A stretch of 64,000 nucleotides of DNA from an uncultured Sphingomonadaceae bacterium (GCA_947503245.1 CANNCV010000001.1:1177501-1241500), one strand, 5' to 3'. Positions 35,576-45,461 are shown, counted from the stretch's first letter. The notes: generated by a model from the letters alone, not told the origin. A program made the numbers and translations.

Positions 35576-36892
35576 TTATTCGATAACCCGTCCACGGATC
35601 ATCACAAAATCTACCTTTTCTAACGTCTCAACCGACTCAAGCGGGTTGCCTTGAACAGCGATGATATCAGCGGAATAGCCGACTTCGATTTTGCCGATTT
35701 CATTCTCCAGACCCAATAGCTTAGCCGCTTCAGTGGTGGCGCTGGCCAATGCCTCGCGCGGTGTCATGCCTGCAAGCTCTACCAACAGGGCAAATTCTTC
35801 TGCATTGCGGCCATGTTCAAAAACACCTGCATCTGTGCCAAAGACAACCGGGATGCCGCGTGCACGGCTGCGATTTGCGGCTTTGCCAACTTCTTGCAAT
35901 GTCGCGCGGATCTTATCCTCAACCTGCGGGGTATAAATGCCTTTGCCAAGCCGCTCTCTAATGCCTGTATACGCCATAAGGGTCGGTACACATGCTGTTC
36001 CATTTGCCTGCATAACGTCCAGTGCAGCTTCATCAGCAAATGTGCAATGCTCGATAGAGCTGACACCGGCGCGTGCAGCACCCTCAATTCCGCGTGGGCC
36101 ATGGGCGTGGGCCGCAACTTTCAGGCCCAGAGTTTTTGCTGTATCAACAATGGCTTTCATTTCTGCATCAGTAAAATGCTGGTCCAGACCGCGCGCCTGT
36201 TGGCTCAAAACACCGCCTGTCGCTGTGATCTTGATAAGGTCCGCACCATTTTTTGATGCTGTACGAACAACGGCTGCGCATTGAACCGGACCAGTACAAG
36301 CAGAGCCATCATCCAACGCTGCATTCACTTCGGGGCGGAAACCGGAAATGTCACCATGGCCGCCGATAATGGCAATGGTCGATCCGCTGGACAGAATACG
36401 TGGCCCGACAATAAAGCCTTCTTCGGTGCCGCGGCGCAGGACAAAGCCGACTTGCGGTGCAGAACCAAGGTCGCGCACAGTGGTAAAGCCTGACAGAGCA
36501 GTTATGCGGGCATTTTTCGTGCCCACAATTACGCCCCATTCATCCGGCTCAACGGCTGCGCGCCAGAAATCTCCACCGGGGTCACCAGAGAGGTGGACGT
36601 GAGAATCAATAAGGCCAGGCAGTACCGTCAAGTTGCTGAGGTCGATAATAACGGCCTCACCATCGGGTCGCTGCAAACCGGGAGCGACGGCAACGATGAT
36701 GCCGTCTCGCACAGTTATTGTGGCAGGACCGGAATTGCCTCTTTCTGCATTTGCGATCAGGTCACCGGCCAGAATGACAGTGTCTTGCGCAAAAGCATTT
36801 GGAGAGAGTGCGGTACAGATAGCGGCCGCACTGAACATTGCATAGCGATATGCCCTGCGCATAAATGCTGAAACGTCGGTTATTTGCGGCAT
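35576..36892 (-). CDS. Exported amidohydrolase family protein
   Basis: 438 residues. A signal peptide (AMFSAAAICTALSPNAFA) is followed by the amidohydrolase metal site: DSHVHLSG (H98, H100), a GGVLS/KITATGG strand, HAHGPRG, EHCTFAD and GTDAGV. The superfamily hydrolyses amide or ester bonds; imidazolonepropionase- and Xaa-Pro-dipeptidase-like members share this layout. Predicted periplasmic. The start at 36892 has GGAGAG upstream. The substrate is unknown; the export is what distinguishes it from cytoplasmic dihydroorotase-type enzymes. Confidence 0.85.
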   Translation of the reverse strand: MPQITDVSAFMRRAYRYAMFSAAAICTALSPNAFAQDTVILAGDLIANAERGNSGPATITVRDGIIVAVAPGLQRPDGEAVIIDLSNLTVLPGLIDSHVHLSGDPGGDFWRAAVEPDEWGVIVGTKNARITALSGFTTVRDLGSAPQVGFVLRRGTEEGFIVGPRILSSGSTIAIIGGHGDISGFRPEVNAALDDGSACTGPVQCAAVVRTASKNGADLIKITATGGVLSQQARGLDQHFTDAEMKAIVDTAKTLGLKVAAHAHGPRGIEGAARAGVSSIEHCTFADEAALDVMQANGTACVPTLMAYTGIRERLGKGIYTPQVEDKIRATLQEVGKAANRSRARGIPVVFGTDAGVFEHGRNAEEFALLVELAGMTPREALASATTEAAKLLGLENEIGKIEVGYSADIIAVQGNPLESVETLEKVDFVMIRGRVIE

Positions 36893-37020
36893 AACATTCT
36901 CTCCATTCCGGTTCGGCTGGTATCATGCACCAGTCGATATTTGTAACGCAACCTATCCAAAACCTAGCGCATGACAAGCCATGATTACATCAATCTCAAA
37001 GCTGGAAATGGGCAGAAAGC

Positions 37021-38361
37021 CTATTCATCGAGAATGTGAATGACCAACGGTTCCTGCAAAAGGCTAGGAGAGCCTGTCAGGCTTTGTATCGCGGTATTGA
37101 TGCAGCGCTCTTCGCAAGCATGGGTGACAATGGCAATTAACGCTTCATCTCCGCTTTCTTTGTGCGTCTCGCTGCCAATACCGACATTTTGGATCAGGCT
37201 GGCAATCGATACATTCGCATCGCGCATTGCTGCTGTAATTTCGGCAAGCACACCCGGCCTATCAGCCACACGAAAGCGCACATAATTTTGCGCAATGCGG
37301 TGACCGGTCTCGGCGCGTCCGCAGTCATCAAGGGCGGCGACAGGCATAGCGAATGCCGCAAATGTCTCGCCGCGCGCAATAGCGATTAAGTCAGCAACTA
37401 CAGCAGATGCCGTTGGTTTGTCGCCAGCACCTGCGCCTGTAAACATCAAGCGGCCGGAAAAATTCCCTTCGGCCACGACGGCGTTTGTTGCGCCCTCAAC
37501 GTCCGCCAGCGGATGACTCTCCGGCACCAGATAAGGGTGGACCCTTTGGAACAAACTATTGCCGCCATCGGACATATCGCGTTCTGCGACACCTAATAGG
37601 CGGATGCGATAGCCAAGGTTTTTCGCTTGCAAAATATCGGTCGCGGTAATCGAGCGGATACCTTGAATAGCTATGCCATCAAGGTCGAGCCGTGACGCGA
37701 ATGCCAGGCTGCTCAATATGGCCAGCTTATGTGCTGCATCAACACCGTCAATATCAAAGCTGGGATCTGCTTCGGCATAACCGATTTGCTGCGCTTCGGC
37801 GAGAACGGTGTCAAATTCGGCGCCAGTCTCTTCCATATTGGAGAGGATATAATTGCTGGTGCCGTTCAAAATACCATATAAACGCTCCATGCGATTGGCC
37901 GCAGCGCCTTCACGAACGCCCTTAATGGCCGGAATGCCGCCAGCCACAGCAGCTTCATAATGGAAGCTTGTAGCGTTTTCTTCGGCCAGCGCGGCGAGCT
38001 CCATGCCATGTTCGGCCACCATGGCTTTATTTGCAGTGACCAATGCTTTCCCGCAGGAGAGTGCTTTGCGTGCTAATGTCAGAGCAGGGCCATCGGCACC
38101 GCCAATAAGCTCGACAATAATATCCAACTCATCATCTTCGGTCATGGCCATCATATCGTCGACCCAATTATAAGGAGCGAGATCAACACCGCGATCCTTA
38201 TTGCGGTCACGCGCAGTAATCGTCTTGATATGGAGGTCACATCCAGAACGGCGCGATATAAGCGCAGCATTTTCGGTTAAAAGGCGAATGACCCCCGTAC
38301 CAACGGTGCCGAGTCCGATCAGGCCAATGTTAAGGCTGGTTTTTTTGTCTGTATTGCTCAT
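37021..38361 (-). CDS. hom: Homoserine dehydrogenase
   Basis: 446 residues. The N-terminal Rossmann motif is GLIGLGTVGTGV. The catalytic domain has the YGILNGTSNYILS stretch and the D-rich SFDIDGVDAAHK segment, and a C-terminal ACT domain (DRPGVLAEI, ~355 on) likely senses threonine. It reduces aspartate semialdehyde to homoserine for threonine, methionine and isoleucine synthesis. ATG 38361 has GGAAAG upstream; a TTG six codons earlier is unlikely. Confidence 0.95.
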   Translation of the reverse strand: MSNTDKKTSLNIGLIGLGTVGTGVIRLLTENAALISRRSGCDLHIKTITARDRNKDRGVDLAPYNWVDDMMAMTEDDELDIIVELIGGADGPALTLARKALSCGKALVTANKAMVAEHGMELAALAEENATSFHYEAAVAGGIPAIKGVREGAAANRMERLYGILNGTSNYILSNMEETGAEFDTVLAEAQQIGYAEADPSFDIDGVDAAHKLAILSSLAFASRLDLDGIAIQGIRSITATDILQAKNLGYRIRLLGVAERDMSDGGNSLFQRVHPYLVPESHPLADVEGATNAVVAEGNFSGRLMFTGAGAGDKPTASAVVADLIAIARGETFAAFAMPVAALDDCGRAETGHRIAQNYVRFRVADRPGVLAEITAAMRDANVSIASLIQNVGIGSETHKESGDEALIAIVTHACEERCINTAIQSLTGSPSLLQEPLVIHILDE

Positions 38362-38501
38362 AAACTTTCCATAATCCAATGCGGCATCATTGCCAGCATA
38401 AAGATAAAGTCATAATAGCTTTGTCTGATCTCTACTTAAACAGTGCGATAGACTTATTGGCCTGATAAATCTGGTTCGCTGTGGAATAAAGAAAGCCCAT
38501 T

Positions 38502-39308
38502 ATGTCCCAACAGGAAAACGCCCCGACAATCTTGGTACTGGCCGGCAAAAGAGATGGTCGTCTCGATCCGCTTGCTGAAAAGGCCGGAGTGTCGCACAAA
38601 TGCAGGGTGCCCATTCAGGGCAAGCCTTTGTTGGTATGGGTTTTAGAAGCTGTTCGCGAGGCCTGGACGGATAATCAGATCTTGATTTCCATTCATGATG
38701 CAGAAGTCATTTCCGATTTGCCGATTGTGCAAGAGCTTATCGCTGCAGGTAGGTTGAAGATATGCCAGGCCCGTTCTGGAATAGTGGAAAGTCTGGAAGA
38801 GGCTATCCGTCAAGCCGATAAAGCTTATCCCTTGCTTATCACAACGGGCGATAATGTTATCATTACACCGGAAGCTCTGCGCGCTGTGCATCAAACGGCG
38901 CAGGAAAAAAATGCTGAGGCAATATTCGGTATCGCCAAGCGAGAAGATATATTGGCCGCGCACCCACGTGCTCAAACCCGCTTTTATGAATTCTCTGATA
39001 TCGCCATTGCCAATTGTAATAGCTATTGGCTGGGCAGCGAAAAGGCATTGCAGGCGGCAGAAGCGTTTCGCGGCGGAGGTCAGTTCATTAAGACTAAGGG
39101 CGCCATTGCCAAAGCGTTCGGTCTTATCAATCTCATCCGGTTCCGTCTTAAATGGTGGAATTTCGACCAGATGTTGGATGCGCTTTCGCGCCGCTTTGGC
39201 GTCAAAATTTCTGCGCATATTTTCGATGAAGGTGCATATGCCGTCGATGTCGATAACCAACTGACATATGACATTTCGGAAATATTGCTGAAAGAGCGCA
39301 AACTCTAA
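38502..39308 (+). CDS. MobA-like nucleotidyltransferase family protein
   Basis: 268 residues. The N-terminal segment ILVLAGKRDGRLDPLA is the glycine-rich nucleotide-binding signature of NTP-transferases, followed by IQGKPLLVWVLEA and the TTGDNVI metal-binding Asp strand. Members join nucleotides to sugars, cofactors or molybdopterin; the acceptor here is unknown. Divergent from hom across ~140 bp. Confidence 0.8.
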   Translation: MSQQENAPTILVLAGKRDGRLDPLAEKAGVSHKCRVPIQGKPLLVWVLEAVREAWTDNQILISIHDAEVISDLPIVQELIAAGRLKICQARSGIVESLEEAIRQADKAYPLLITTGDNVIITPEALRAVHQTAQEKNAEAIFGIAKREDILAAHPRAQTRFYEFSDIAIANCNSYWLGSEKALQAAEAFRGGGQFIKTKGAIAKAFGLINLIRFRLKWWNFDQMLDALSRRFGVKISAHIFDEGAYAVDVDNQLTYDISEILLKERKL

Positions 39309-39326
39309 AAACCTGTCTGTCCTATC

Positions 39327-40157
39327 TTATCTACAGGGGCCCAATTCGCGCATCACCAGCGCATAATCTTCGCGTGCGATATTATCCGCGCTGCTATTGG
39401 CAGAATATAGAGCATCGCGCGGCAGGGTTTTGGGCAGGCCGCATGCTAGACGGTACCACAGCAATGTACCGCGAGAAGGTCTAGTAGCCGCAGCATCAAC
39501 AATTTCTGTCAGGGAGATGGCCCAACTCGGCTTAATGCCGGGACGGCGTATGACGGAAATCGATATAGGGGCATTATTTTCAGTGTTGAGAAATATCTGG
39601 GTTTCGCCTTCGCCTTCTAAGTTACCAGGCACATGAAAAACCTCTCTGATCCCGGTCAGGGCCGGCGGGCTATCCACCGCAAGCAATTCACGCGCAATAG
39701 AGCGTATGTTGTTTTCGCGTGAGGGCGACCATGTCAATTGCGCATCAGGGCCGTTCAGTTGCACTTCATTCGCTCTTTGAGCGTTACGATTAGCGAAAAT
39801 TATAAAACGCTGCTTCTTGATTTTTGGGGCCTTGCCCTTTGCGGTTAGAGGTAGGTCTACAAGGTAACGAATCGAGCCTGGAAGACCGCCTTCACCACTG
39901 ATCAAATTGAGAACATCTGCCTCAATATATAATCTGACATAGCCATTTACCAAACCTGGAGCACGCTCAAGGGGCACTTTTATGGCTTTTCGCACCTGTA
40001 TAGAGGCAATAATTTCTGAGCCGTCAGCCAAACCTACCAGGCGCACATATTCATTAGATTGATTCGCTACACTTATTGCATTGATTTGTGCGGCAGCTGA
40101 CTGATTCGGCGAGAAAAAAATACCCGCTAATAAAGCCAAAGTGGCAGCAAATTTCAT
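39327..40157 (-). CDS. Exported hypothetical protein (276 aa)
   Basis: A clear signal peptide (MKFAATLALLAGIFFS, cleavage near SAAAQ) is followed by a beta-rich protein with a single C-terminal Cys pair region (LACGL...GPCR). I do not recognise a family. The ISVANQSNEYVRLVG strand and IFANRNA resemble the Ig-like first domain of periplasmic chaperones, but the similarity is weak. Located upstream of and divergent from the tonB cluster. Confidence 0.65.
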   Translation of the reverse strand: MKFAATLALLAGIFFSPNQSAAAQINAISVANQSNEYVRLVGLADGSEIIASIQVRKAIKVPLERAPGLVNGYVRLYIEADVLNLISGEGGLPGSIRYLVDLPLTAKGKAPKIKKQRFIIFANRNAQRANEVQLNGPDAQLTWSPSRENNIRSIARELLAVDSPPALTGIREVFHVPGNLEGEGETQIFLNTENNAPISISVIRRPGIKPSWAISLTEIVDAAATRPSRGTLLWYRLACGLPKTLPRDALYSANSSADNIAREDYALVMRELGPCR

Positions 40158-40444
40158 TATTCTTGCCCTTTTTTTTATCGTTAAAAGTCGCGCTGTACGG
40201 CGCAGAAATGGTTACTAGGCCGTTAATCCCCAGTGAATAAGCGAAAAATATTTGCCTGTACCAAACCTAGCCGTTAGAACCGTTGGCGGTAACAGGAAAT
40301 AAACAAAAATGCTTGGCAATGAGCAATAATCACTGCCATTATGATATATAGTTACAAAATTGCCTCATGGGGTAAGGTGAATAACCAAGTCCGATGAATC
40401 GCAATTTTGCGTGTTGAACACTGGGTTAAGGAGTGCTTTTCTGC

Positions 40445-41128
40445 ATGTCATATGTAGATCAGGATATGACCGGCAACAGGATCGTTTCGGCGGTCGTAAC
40501 AGCTGTTGTCATGGTCGCGCTAGGTTGGGGACTAATTATCGCGTTGAATCGCGATTTTGTCCGAGAGGTCCTCGAAGATACTGAACTGATTGAAATCGTC
40601 GAAGATGAACCAGAGCCAGAACCGGACGAACCTCCTCCAGAACCAGAAAAGCAGGCTGAGCCACCGCCAATAGTTGCGCCTCCGCCTCCAGTTCAGTTCA
40701 ATACGCCGCCGCCACCAGTGCAGACGCAGGTTGAAGTGCCTGAGGAACCTGTGCGGACAGTAACGGCTGATCCAGTGCCCGATCCAGGACCTGCGCCTGA
40801 GCCACCGCCGCCACCGCCGCCGCCGCCCCCTCAGCGTGCTAACCCTGAGCCACGCGGGAATCCTGGGCGCTGGGCTAACTCTAACGATTATCCATCACGC
40901 GCACTGCGTGAAGAACGCGAAGGCGTAACCCGGTTCCGTGTTGTCGTTAATACAAAGGGCCGCGTTGATAGTTGCTCAATAGTACGCTCAAGCGGTCATG
41001 ATGATCTCGATCAAGCGACGTGTAAGAATATCAAGCGCCGTGCGCGTTTCCGTCCAGCATTGGACAGCAATGGTAACCCCATGCAAGGGACATATTCAAA
41101 TGCCGTTCGTTGGCAAATACCGCGTTAA
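40445..41128 (+). CDS. tonB: TonB energy-transducing protein
   Basis: 227 residues. One N-terminal membrane anchor (~AVVTAVVMVALGWGLIIAL) is followed by a Pro/Glu-rich rod with long proline runs spanning the periplasm (~45-130). The C-terminal TonB domain (~140-227) has YPSRALREEREG and RFRPALDSNGN. It carries proton-motive energy from ExbB/ExbD to outer-membrane receptors. The ATG at 40445 follows TTAAGGAG by 11 bases; GTG 40433 is too close to it. First gene of the tonB-exbB-exbD-exbD cluster. Confidence 0.93.
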   Translation: MSYVDQDMTGNRIVSAVVTAVVMVALGWGLIIALNRDFVREVLEDTELIEIVEDEPEPEPDEPPPEPEKQAEPPPIVAPPPPVQFNTPPPPVQTQVEVPEEPVRTVTADPVPDPGPAPEPPPPPPPPPPQRANPEPRGNPGRWANSNDYPSRALREEREGVTRFRVVVNTKGRVDSCSIVRSSGHDDLDQATCKNIKRRARFRPALDSNGNPMQGTYSNAVRWQIPR

Positions 41129-41184
41129 TAACAAATTTAAACATTATTTGCCGCATGGCAGTCTATTTTGAAGAGGAAACAATC

Positions 41185-41967
41185 ATGTTTTTAGAAATTC
41201 TAACACTAACTGCAGGTAATGAAAGTGCTGTACCAGAGACCAGCTTTGGCTTTTGGTCTGCTATGAGAGAAGGTGGTCCTGTTGCTTGGACAACGGCTGG
41301 CATTCTTGCTGTCATGCTGTTCTTCTCGATCTACATCCTGATCGTAAAAATTTTCGAGCAAAATAAAGTTTTGAAACAAGCCAAAGATGTACGCCGTACA
41401 TTCTGGCGTGCCAGCAGCTTGAAAGAAGGTACTGCAAAGCTTGAAAAAGATACTGCTTACAAGCAAATCGTCGATGATGCTGTAAAAGCTGAAGACGAGC
41501 ATGGCCGTTTGAAAGATCCAATGGAAGCGCATGACTGGATGCACGGTTCTTTGAGCCGTTCAGAAGATATGATCAATGCCAAGCTGGCTGGCGGTTTGCC
41601 ATTCCTAGCGACCGTTGGTGCTACGGCTCCTTTTATCGGCTTGTTCGGTACTGTGGTTGGTATCTACAACGCGCTGCTTAAAATCGGCGCCAAAGGTTCT
41701 GCTGCAATCGGTGACGTTGCCGGTCCTGTTGGTGAAGCACTTATCATGACCGCTTTTGGTCTGTTGGTGGCTGTTCCTGCCGTTCTGGCCTATAACTGGC
41801 TGCAAGCGCGTAACAAGCGTATCGCAGAAGGCCTGCATTCTTTCTCCACAGATGTTTTGGCTTTCATCGCATCTGACGGTGCGGTTAAGCCTGCTGCCCC
41901 TGCAGCAGCGCCAGCCAAAGCTGCTCCTGCGAAAAAAGCACCTGCAGCAGCTCCTATTAAGAAGTAA
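41185..41967 (+). CDS. exbB: ExbB proton channel (MotA/TolQ/ExbB family)
   Basis: 260 residues with three membrane helices. The third-helix signature LPFLATVGATAPFIGLFGTV and the GPVGEALIMTAFGLLVAVPA region are diagnostic. It forms the inner-membrane proton channel with ExbD. The last ~25 residues are an Ala/Pro/Lys tail. ATG 41185 follows AAGAGGAAAC; longer frames overlap tonB. Note that several Met codons upstream are not family-like. Confidence 0.95.
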   Translation: MFLEILTLTAGNESAVPETSFGFWSAMREGGPVAWTTAGILAVMLFFSIYILIVKIFEQNKVLKQAKDVRRTFWRASSLKEGTAKLEKDTAYKQIVDDAVKAEDEHGRLKDPMEAHDWMHGSLSRSEDMINAKLAGGLPFLATVGATAPFIGLFGTVVGIYNALLKIGAKGSAAIGDVAGPVGEALIMTAFGLLVAVPAVLAYNWLQARNKRIAEGLHSFSTDVLAFIASDGAVKPAAPAAAPAKAAPAKKAPAAAPIKK

Positions 41968-42047
41968 GTTGTCTTGAGGTGACGGCCGCATGGCCGTCAC
42001 CCAGATAACTTTATCAAAGAATATTTGGCCAGATTTAGGATTATATT

Positions 42048-42569
42048 ATGGCAGTTAGTAGTGGAGGCGGTGGCGGAGATACGCCGATGTCAGACATCAA
42101 CACGACCCCGCTTGTGGACGTCATGTTGGTTTTGCTCATCATCTTTCTCATTGCGATTCCTGTCGCGATTCAAACGATTGAAAATCTGCAATTACCAGAT
42201 CAGGAATTTATTCCGAATGAAACCAAGGCTGAAGACGTTTTGCTTTCAGTTACGGCAACTGACTCTGCAGGATTGAGCCCTGGCGATCCGGGATATACAC
42301 AGGCCAGCCAAAGCGGTGAATGCCGTGTTTACAGAAATGTGACGCCAATTTCATCTACAGAGCTGCAAGAATTTGCTACGCAATATATTGAAGATTTTGT
42401 GGAGCAGCGCGGGGGCGTCGATAATATCGCCCCTGAAGATATCCCTGAAGCGCATATACGTGCAGATGTGAACACGCCTTTTCGGTGTATTGGCGGCACA
42501 ATGTACGTCATGCAAGTTTCAGGCTTCCCTAAAGTTGGCTTCATTGCTGACCCAAGTGGTAACCTATAA
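42048..42569 (+). CDS. exbD: ExbD biopolymer transport protein, copy 1
   Basis: 173 residues. A Gly-rich cytoplasmic head is followed by NTTPLVDVMLVLLIIF, with the proton-carrying Asp (Asp24) in the single membrane helix. The periplasmic domain is longer than usual (~140 residues) with two Cys residues that could form a disulphide. Partner of ExbB; separated from it by 80 bp. Confidence 0.93.
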   Translation: MAVSSGGGGGDTPMSDINTTPLVDVMLVLLIIFLIAIPVAIQTIENLQLPDQEFIPNETKAEDVLLSVTATDSAGLSPGDPGYTQASQSGECRVYRNVTPISSTELQEFATQYIEDFVEQRGGVDNIAPEDIPEAHIRADVNTPFRCIGGTMYVMQVSGFPKVGFIADPSGNL

Positions 42570-42620
42570 ACACTATGTTTTCCGGCGTATTATCGCCGCG
42601 ATGTTAAAGGAGAGCCTGTC

Positions 42621-43061
42621 ATGGCTATGAGTGGTGGTAAGGACGATGGCAGTCCTATGATGGAAATGAACACAACGCCATTGATTGACGTTATGCTCGT
42701 TTTGTTGATCATGTTTATTATTACGATCCCGCCGCAAATGCACGCGATCAAACTGGATTTGCCGCAGCCTAACCCTGAGATACAAACGCCGGAGCTTGAT
42801 CCGGTGAAGAACAAATTGCTGGTTGAACCAGATGATCGCCTGCTTTGGAACGGTGAACAGATAAATATTCAGCAATTAAATAGTCTTCTGGTGCAGTCGG
42901 CTGCAGCTGCGAAGGAGCCTGAAACGCAATTTCAGCCTCACCCCGTGGCGCGTTATGAACGGGTAAACCAAGTATTGAAGCTCGTAAAAGACTCGAAAAT
43001 TACCAAATTTGGTTTTGTCGGTAATGAACAACATAGAGTGTTTGAAAAGGCTGGTGGCTGA
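42621..43061 (+). CDS. exbD: ExbD biopolymer transport protein, copy 2
   Basis: 146 residues. The head MAMSGGKDDGSPMMEMN precedes NTTPLIDVMLVLLIMF with Asp23 in the membrane helix; the periplasmic part is of standard size. Two dissimilar ExbD copies after ExbB are a familiar layout in sphingomonads and xanthomonads. A terminator follows directly, ending the tonB operon here. Confidence 0.93.
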   Translation: MAMSGGKDDGSPMMEMNTTPLIDVMLVLLIMFIITIPPQMHAIKLDLPQPNPEIQTPELDPVKNKLLVEPDDRLLWNGEQINIQQLNSLLVQSAAAAKEPETQFQPHPVARYERVNQVLKLVKDSKITKFGFVGNEQHRVFEKAGG

Positions 43062-43084
43062 TTAGGCTTTGCAATTGATTTTTG

Positions 43085-43118
43085 AAAGGGTCGCACCATT
43101 AAGGTAGCGACCCTTTTT
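43085..43118 (+). terminator. Rho-independent terminator after exbD copy 2
   Basis: AAAGGGTCGC pairs perfectly with GCGACCCTTT across a 12-base loop, followed by T residues. It separates the tonB operon from the third exbD-like gene. Confidence 0.9.
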
Positions 43119-43202
43119 CTTTGCCATAACAATATAACTACTTCTGGCAAATGAGGATCTTTTCACTTCTCACAAAGGCAAGCCATCTCACAAGATGATT
43201 AT

Positions 43203-43598
43203 ATGTCTCAGCTGAATACAACGCCGCTGATCGACGTTATGCTTGTTCTGCTCATCATGATTATCGTGAGCACACAGCCAAATATGCATGCCATGTTGCT
43301 AGACACCAATCCTGAATATGGTCTCGACGAGTTCGAGCGTCATCTGCTGCCGGTTAATAGGATTAGCTTAGAGGCAAATGATGACATTTTTTGGAATGAT
43401 ATTCCTGTTACAGCGGAGCAGCTCGATGAGCTGTTAATGTCTGCGAGTAAACAAGCTATCCAACCCGAAATCCAAGTTTCACCTACGCCAGCGGCGCGAT
43501 ATGAACTGTTCAACCGTGTTCTAAAGTCAATACAAGCCGCCAAGCTGACTAGGTTCGGCATTGTTGGTAATGAAAACTACCGCTATTTTGCTCGCTAG
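43203..43598 (+). CDS. Third ExbD-like protein lacking the cytoplasmic head
   Basis: 131 residues. It opens directly with MSQLNTTPLIDVML, so the membrane-helix Asp (Asp11) is kept but the ~12-residue Gly/Ser-rich cytoplasmic head of copies 1 and 2 is missing. The periplasmic half still resembles copy 2 (ARYELFNRVLKS...FGIVGNENYR). No in-frame start exists upstream before a stop at 43152, and the ribosome site is weak. It lies after a terminator, so it needs its own promoter or read-through. Either a recently duplicated functional paralogue or an eroding copy. Confidence 0.75.
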   Translation: MSQLNTTPLIDVMLVLLIMIIVSTQPNMHAMLLDTNPEYGLDEFERHLLPVNRISLEANDDIFWNDIPVTAEQLDELLMSASKQAIQPEIQVSPTPAARYELFNRVLKSIQAAKLTRFGIVGNENYRYFAR

Positions 43599-43607
43599 AA
43601 TGAAAAT

Positions 43608-45461
43608 CTAATGAGCGCGTCCATCACCGTTGAATTGTAAATTGGCCAACCGGGCATATAGTCCATCTTCCGTGATTAGACTGTCATGCGTGCCGGTTTG
43701 AACAATCTTCCCTTCATCCATGACGATGATACGATCTGCGCCTCTGATCGTCGCGAGGCGATGGGCGATGACCAATGTTGTGCGGTTTTCCATCAGGCGG
43801 TCAAAAGCATCCTGAACAAGTTTTTCGCTCTCAGCGTCAAGGGCAGATGTTGCTTCATCCAATAACAGTATTGGAGCATTGCGCAGCAAAGCGCGTGCAA
43901 TGGATATACGTTGGCGTTGGCCACCTGATAGACGGGTCCCGGCCTCTCCCAAATAGCTGTCTAATCCATTGGGCAATTCACGGATAAAATCACCGGCATT
44001 GGCAGCGTCAGCGGCCTCCCAAATTTCCTCGTCACTTGCGGCCCAATTGCCATAGCGCAGATTATCGCGCGCAGAGGCTGCAAAGAGCACCGTGTCTTGC
44101 GGCACATAGGCCATGCGACCGCGAATGTCCGCAGGATCAGCAGAGGGCAGAGCAACACCATCTATGCGTATACTACCGCTTTGGGGGTCATAAAAGCGCT
44201 GTGCCAATTGAAATATCGTAGATTTTCCAGCGCCAGATGGACCCACAATCGCAATATTTTCACCCGGCGTAACGGTCAAATTAAAACCAGTGATCGCTTG
44301 AGTGTCAGGCCGTGTTGGATATGAAAAACCGACATTCTGAAAGGTCAATTGACCACGCGGTGGTTGCGGCAATGCGATGGGCTGTGTTGGCGGAGCAATA
44401 TCCGGCTGCGCAGACAGCAATTCATTCAACCGTTCTGATGCACCAGCAGCGCGGAGCAGATCGCCATAAACTTCTGTCAGGGCGCCAAATGACCCTGCGA
44501 CCAAAACGCCGGTGAAGATAAAGGCAGCAATATCACCACCCGACATCCGGCCTTCGACAACATCAACTGCACCTTGCCACATGATGAAAGTAATAGCGCC
44601 AAATATCATGGCGATAATCACCATGGTCAAGATGGAGCGAAGCATAATCCGCCGCTTGGCCGTGGCAAAAGTATTCTCTACGGCCAGAGAGAAACGATCA
44701 TATTCGCGCCCCTCTTGACCAAAGGCCTGCACAATTTTCATCGCACCCAAGGTTTCAACAATATTGCTGCCAACATCGGCCACACGGTCCTGACTGGTGC
44801 GCGACACATTTTGCAATTTGCGGCCAATGATGGTGATCGGAATGATGATCACCGGAATACCGATCAGCAGGTAAAGGGTCAGCTGAGGGGCGATGTAAAA
44901 CAGATAGATCACGCCGCCTATGCCCACCACGACATTGCGCAAAGCCACTGATACTGTGGTGCCGACAATCTGCTCTACTATGGCGGTATCTGCCGTCATA
45001 CGCGAAGCGATTTCAGACGGGCGATTTTCTTCAAAATATCCCGGTGACATGCGCAGCAAATTTTGCTGCACGGCCAGCCTGATATCAGCAACAACACGCT
45101 CCCCCAACCAAGACACAAAATAGAATCGAAAGGCCGTGGCTATCGCAAGAACCACAACTATCATCAGCAGATATTGGAAAAACGGAGCGATAGACCCTCC
45201 GTCCTGACCCAGAGCAGCAAAACCATCATCGACAATTTTCTGCAACTGCCGTGGAATGGCCAAAGTCCCCATAGCGGCGAAAAGAAGCGCGATGCCTGCA
45301 AAGATGATTTGCCGCGGATACCGCATGGCATAGCTCATCAATAGTTTGAGATTGCCGATCTTTTTGGGCGAAGCCTTTGGGGCATCTCTTAATTTTGTGG
45401 ACACAGGGTCAGGTTTTTGCGCCGAGGCCGTGTCAGTTTCTGTAGATTGCGTCTTGGACAT
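43608..45461 (-). CDS. ABC exporter, fused permease-ATPase (MsbA-like)
   Basis: 617 residues. The N-terminal six-helix exporter domain (~35-350) contains SEIASRMTADTAIVEQ. The ATPase domain has Walker A GPSGAGKST, signature LSGGQRQRISIARAL, Walker B LLLDEATSALD and switch His AHRLATIR. Half-transporter acting as homodimer in the inner membrane. The family includes lipid A, drug and peptide exporters; the substrate is not predictable. Convergent with the third exbD. Confidence 0.92.
   Translation of the reverse strand: MSKTQSTETDTASAQKPDPVSTKLRDAPKASPKKIGNLKLLMSYAMRYPRQIIFAGIALLFAAMGTLAIPRQLQKIVDDGFAALGQDGGSIAPFFQYLLMIVVVLAIATAFRFYFVSWLGERVVADIRLAVQQNLLRMSPGYFEENRPSEIASRMTADTAIVEQIVGTTVSVALRNVVVGIGGVIYLFYIAPQLTLYLLIGIPVIIIPITIIGRKLQNVSRTSQDRVADVGSNIVETLGAMKIVQAFGQEGREYDRFSLAVENTFATAKRRIMLRSILTMVIIAMIFGAITFIMWQGAVDVVEGRMSGGDIAAFIFTGVLVAGSFGALTEVYGDLLRAAGASERLNELLSAQPDIAPPTQPIALPQPPRGQLTFQNVGFSYPTRPDTQAITGFNLTVTPGENIAIVGPSGAGKSTIFQLAQRFYDPQSGSIRIDGVALPSADPADIRGRMAYVPQDTVLFAASARDNLRYGNWAASDEEIWEAADAANAGDFIRELPNGLDSYLGEAGTRLSGGQRQRISIARALLRNAPILLLDEATSALDAESEKLVQDAFDRLMENRTTLVIAHRLATIRGADRIIVMDEGKIVQTGTHDSLITEDGLYARLANLQFNGDGRAH

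Noticed and set aside
40158-40444. Possible Fur box upstream of tonB
   Set aside because: ATAATCA near 40326 matches half of a Fur site, but the other half is too diverged to call a site.
40800-40860. CCGCCGCCACCG-type run in tonB as a simple-sequence element
   Set aside because: It encodes the normal proline-rich periplasmic rod of TonB.
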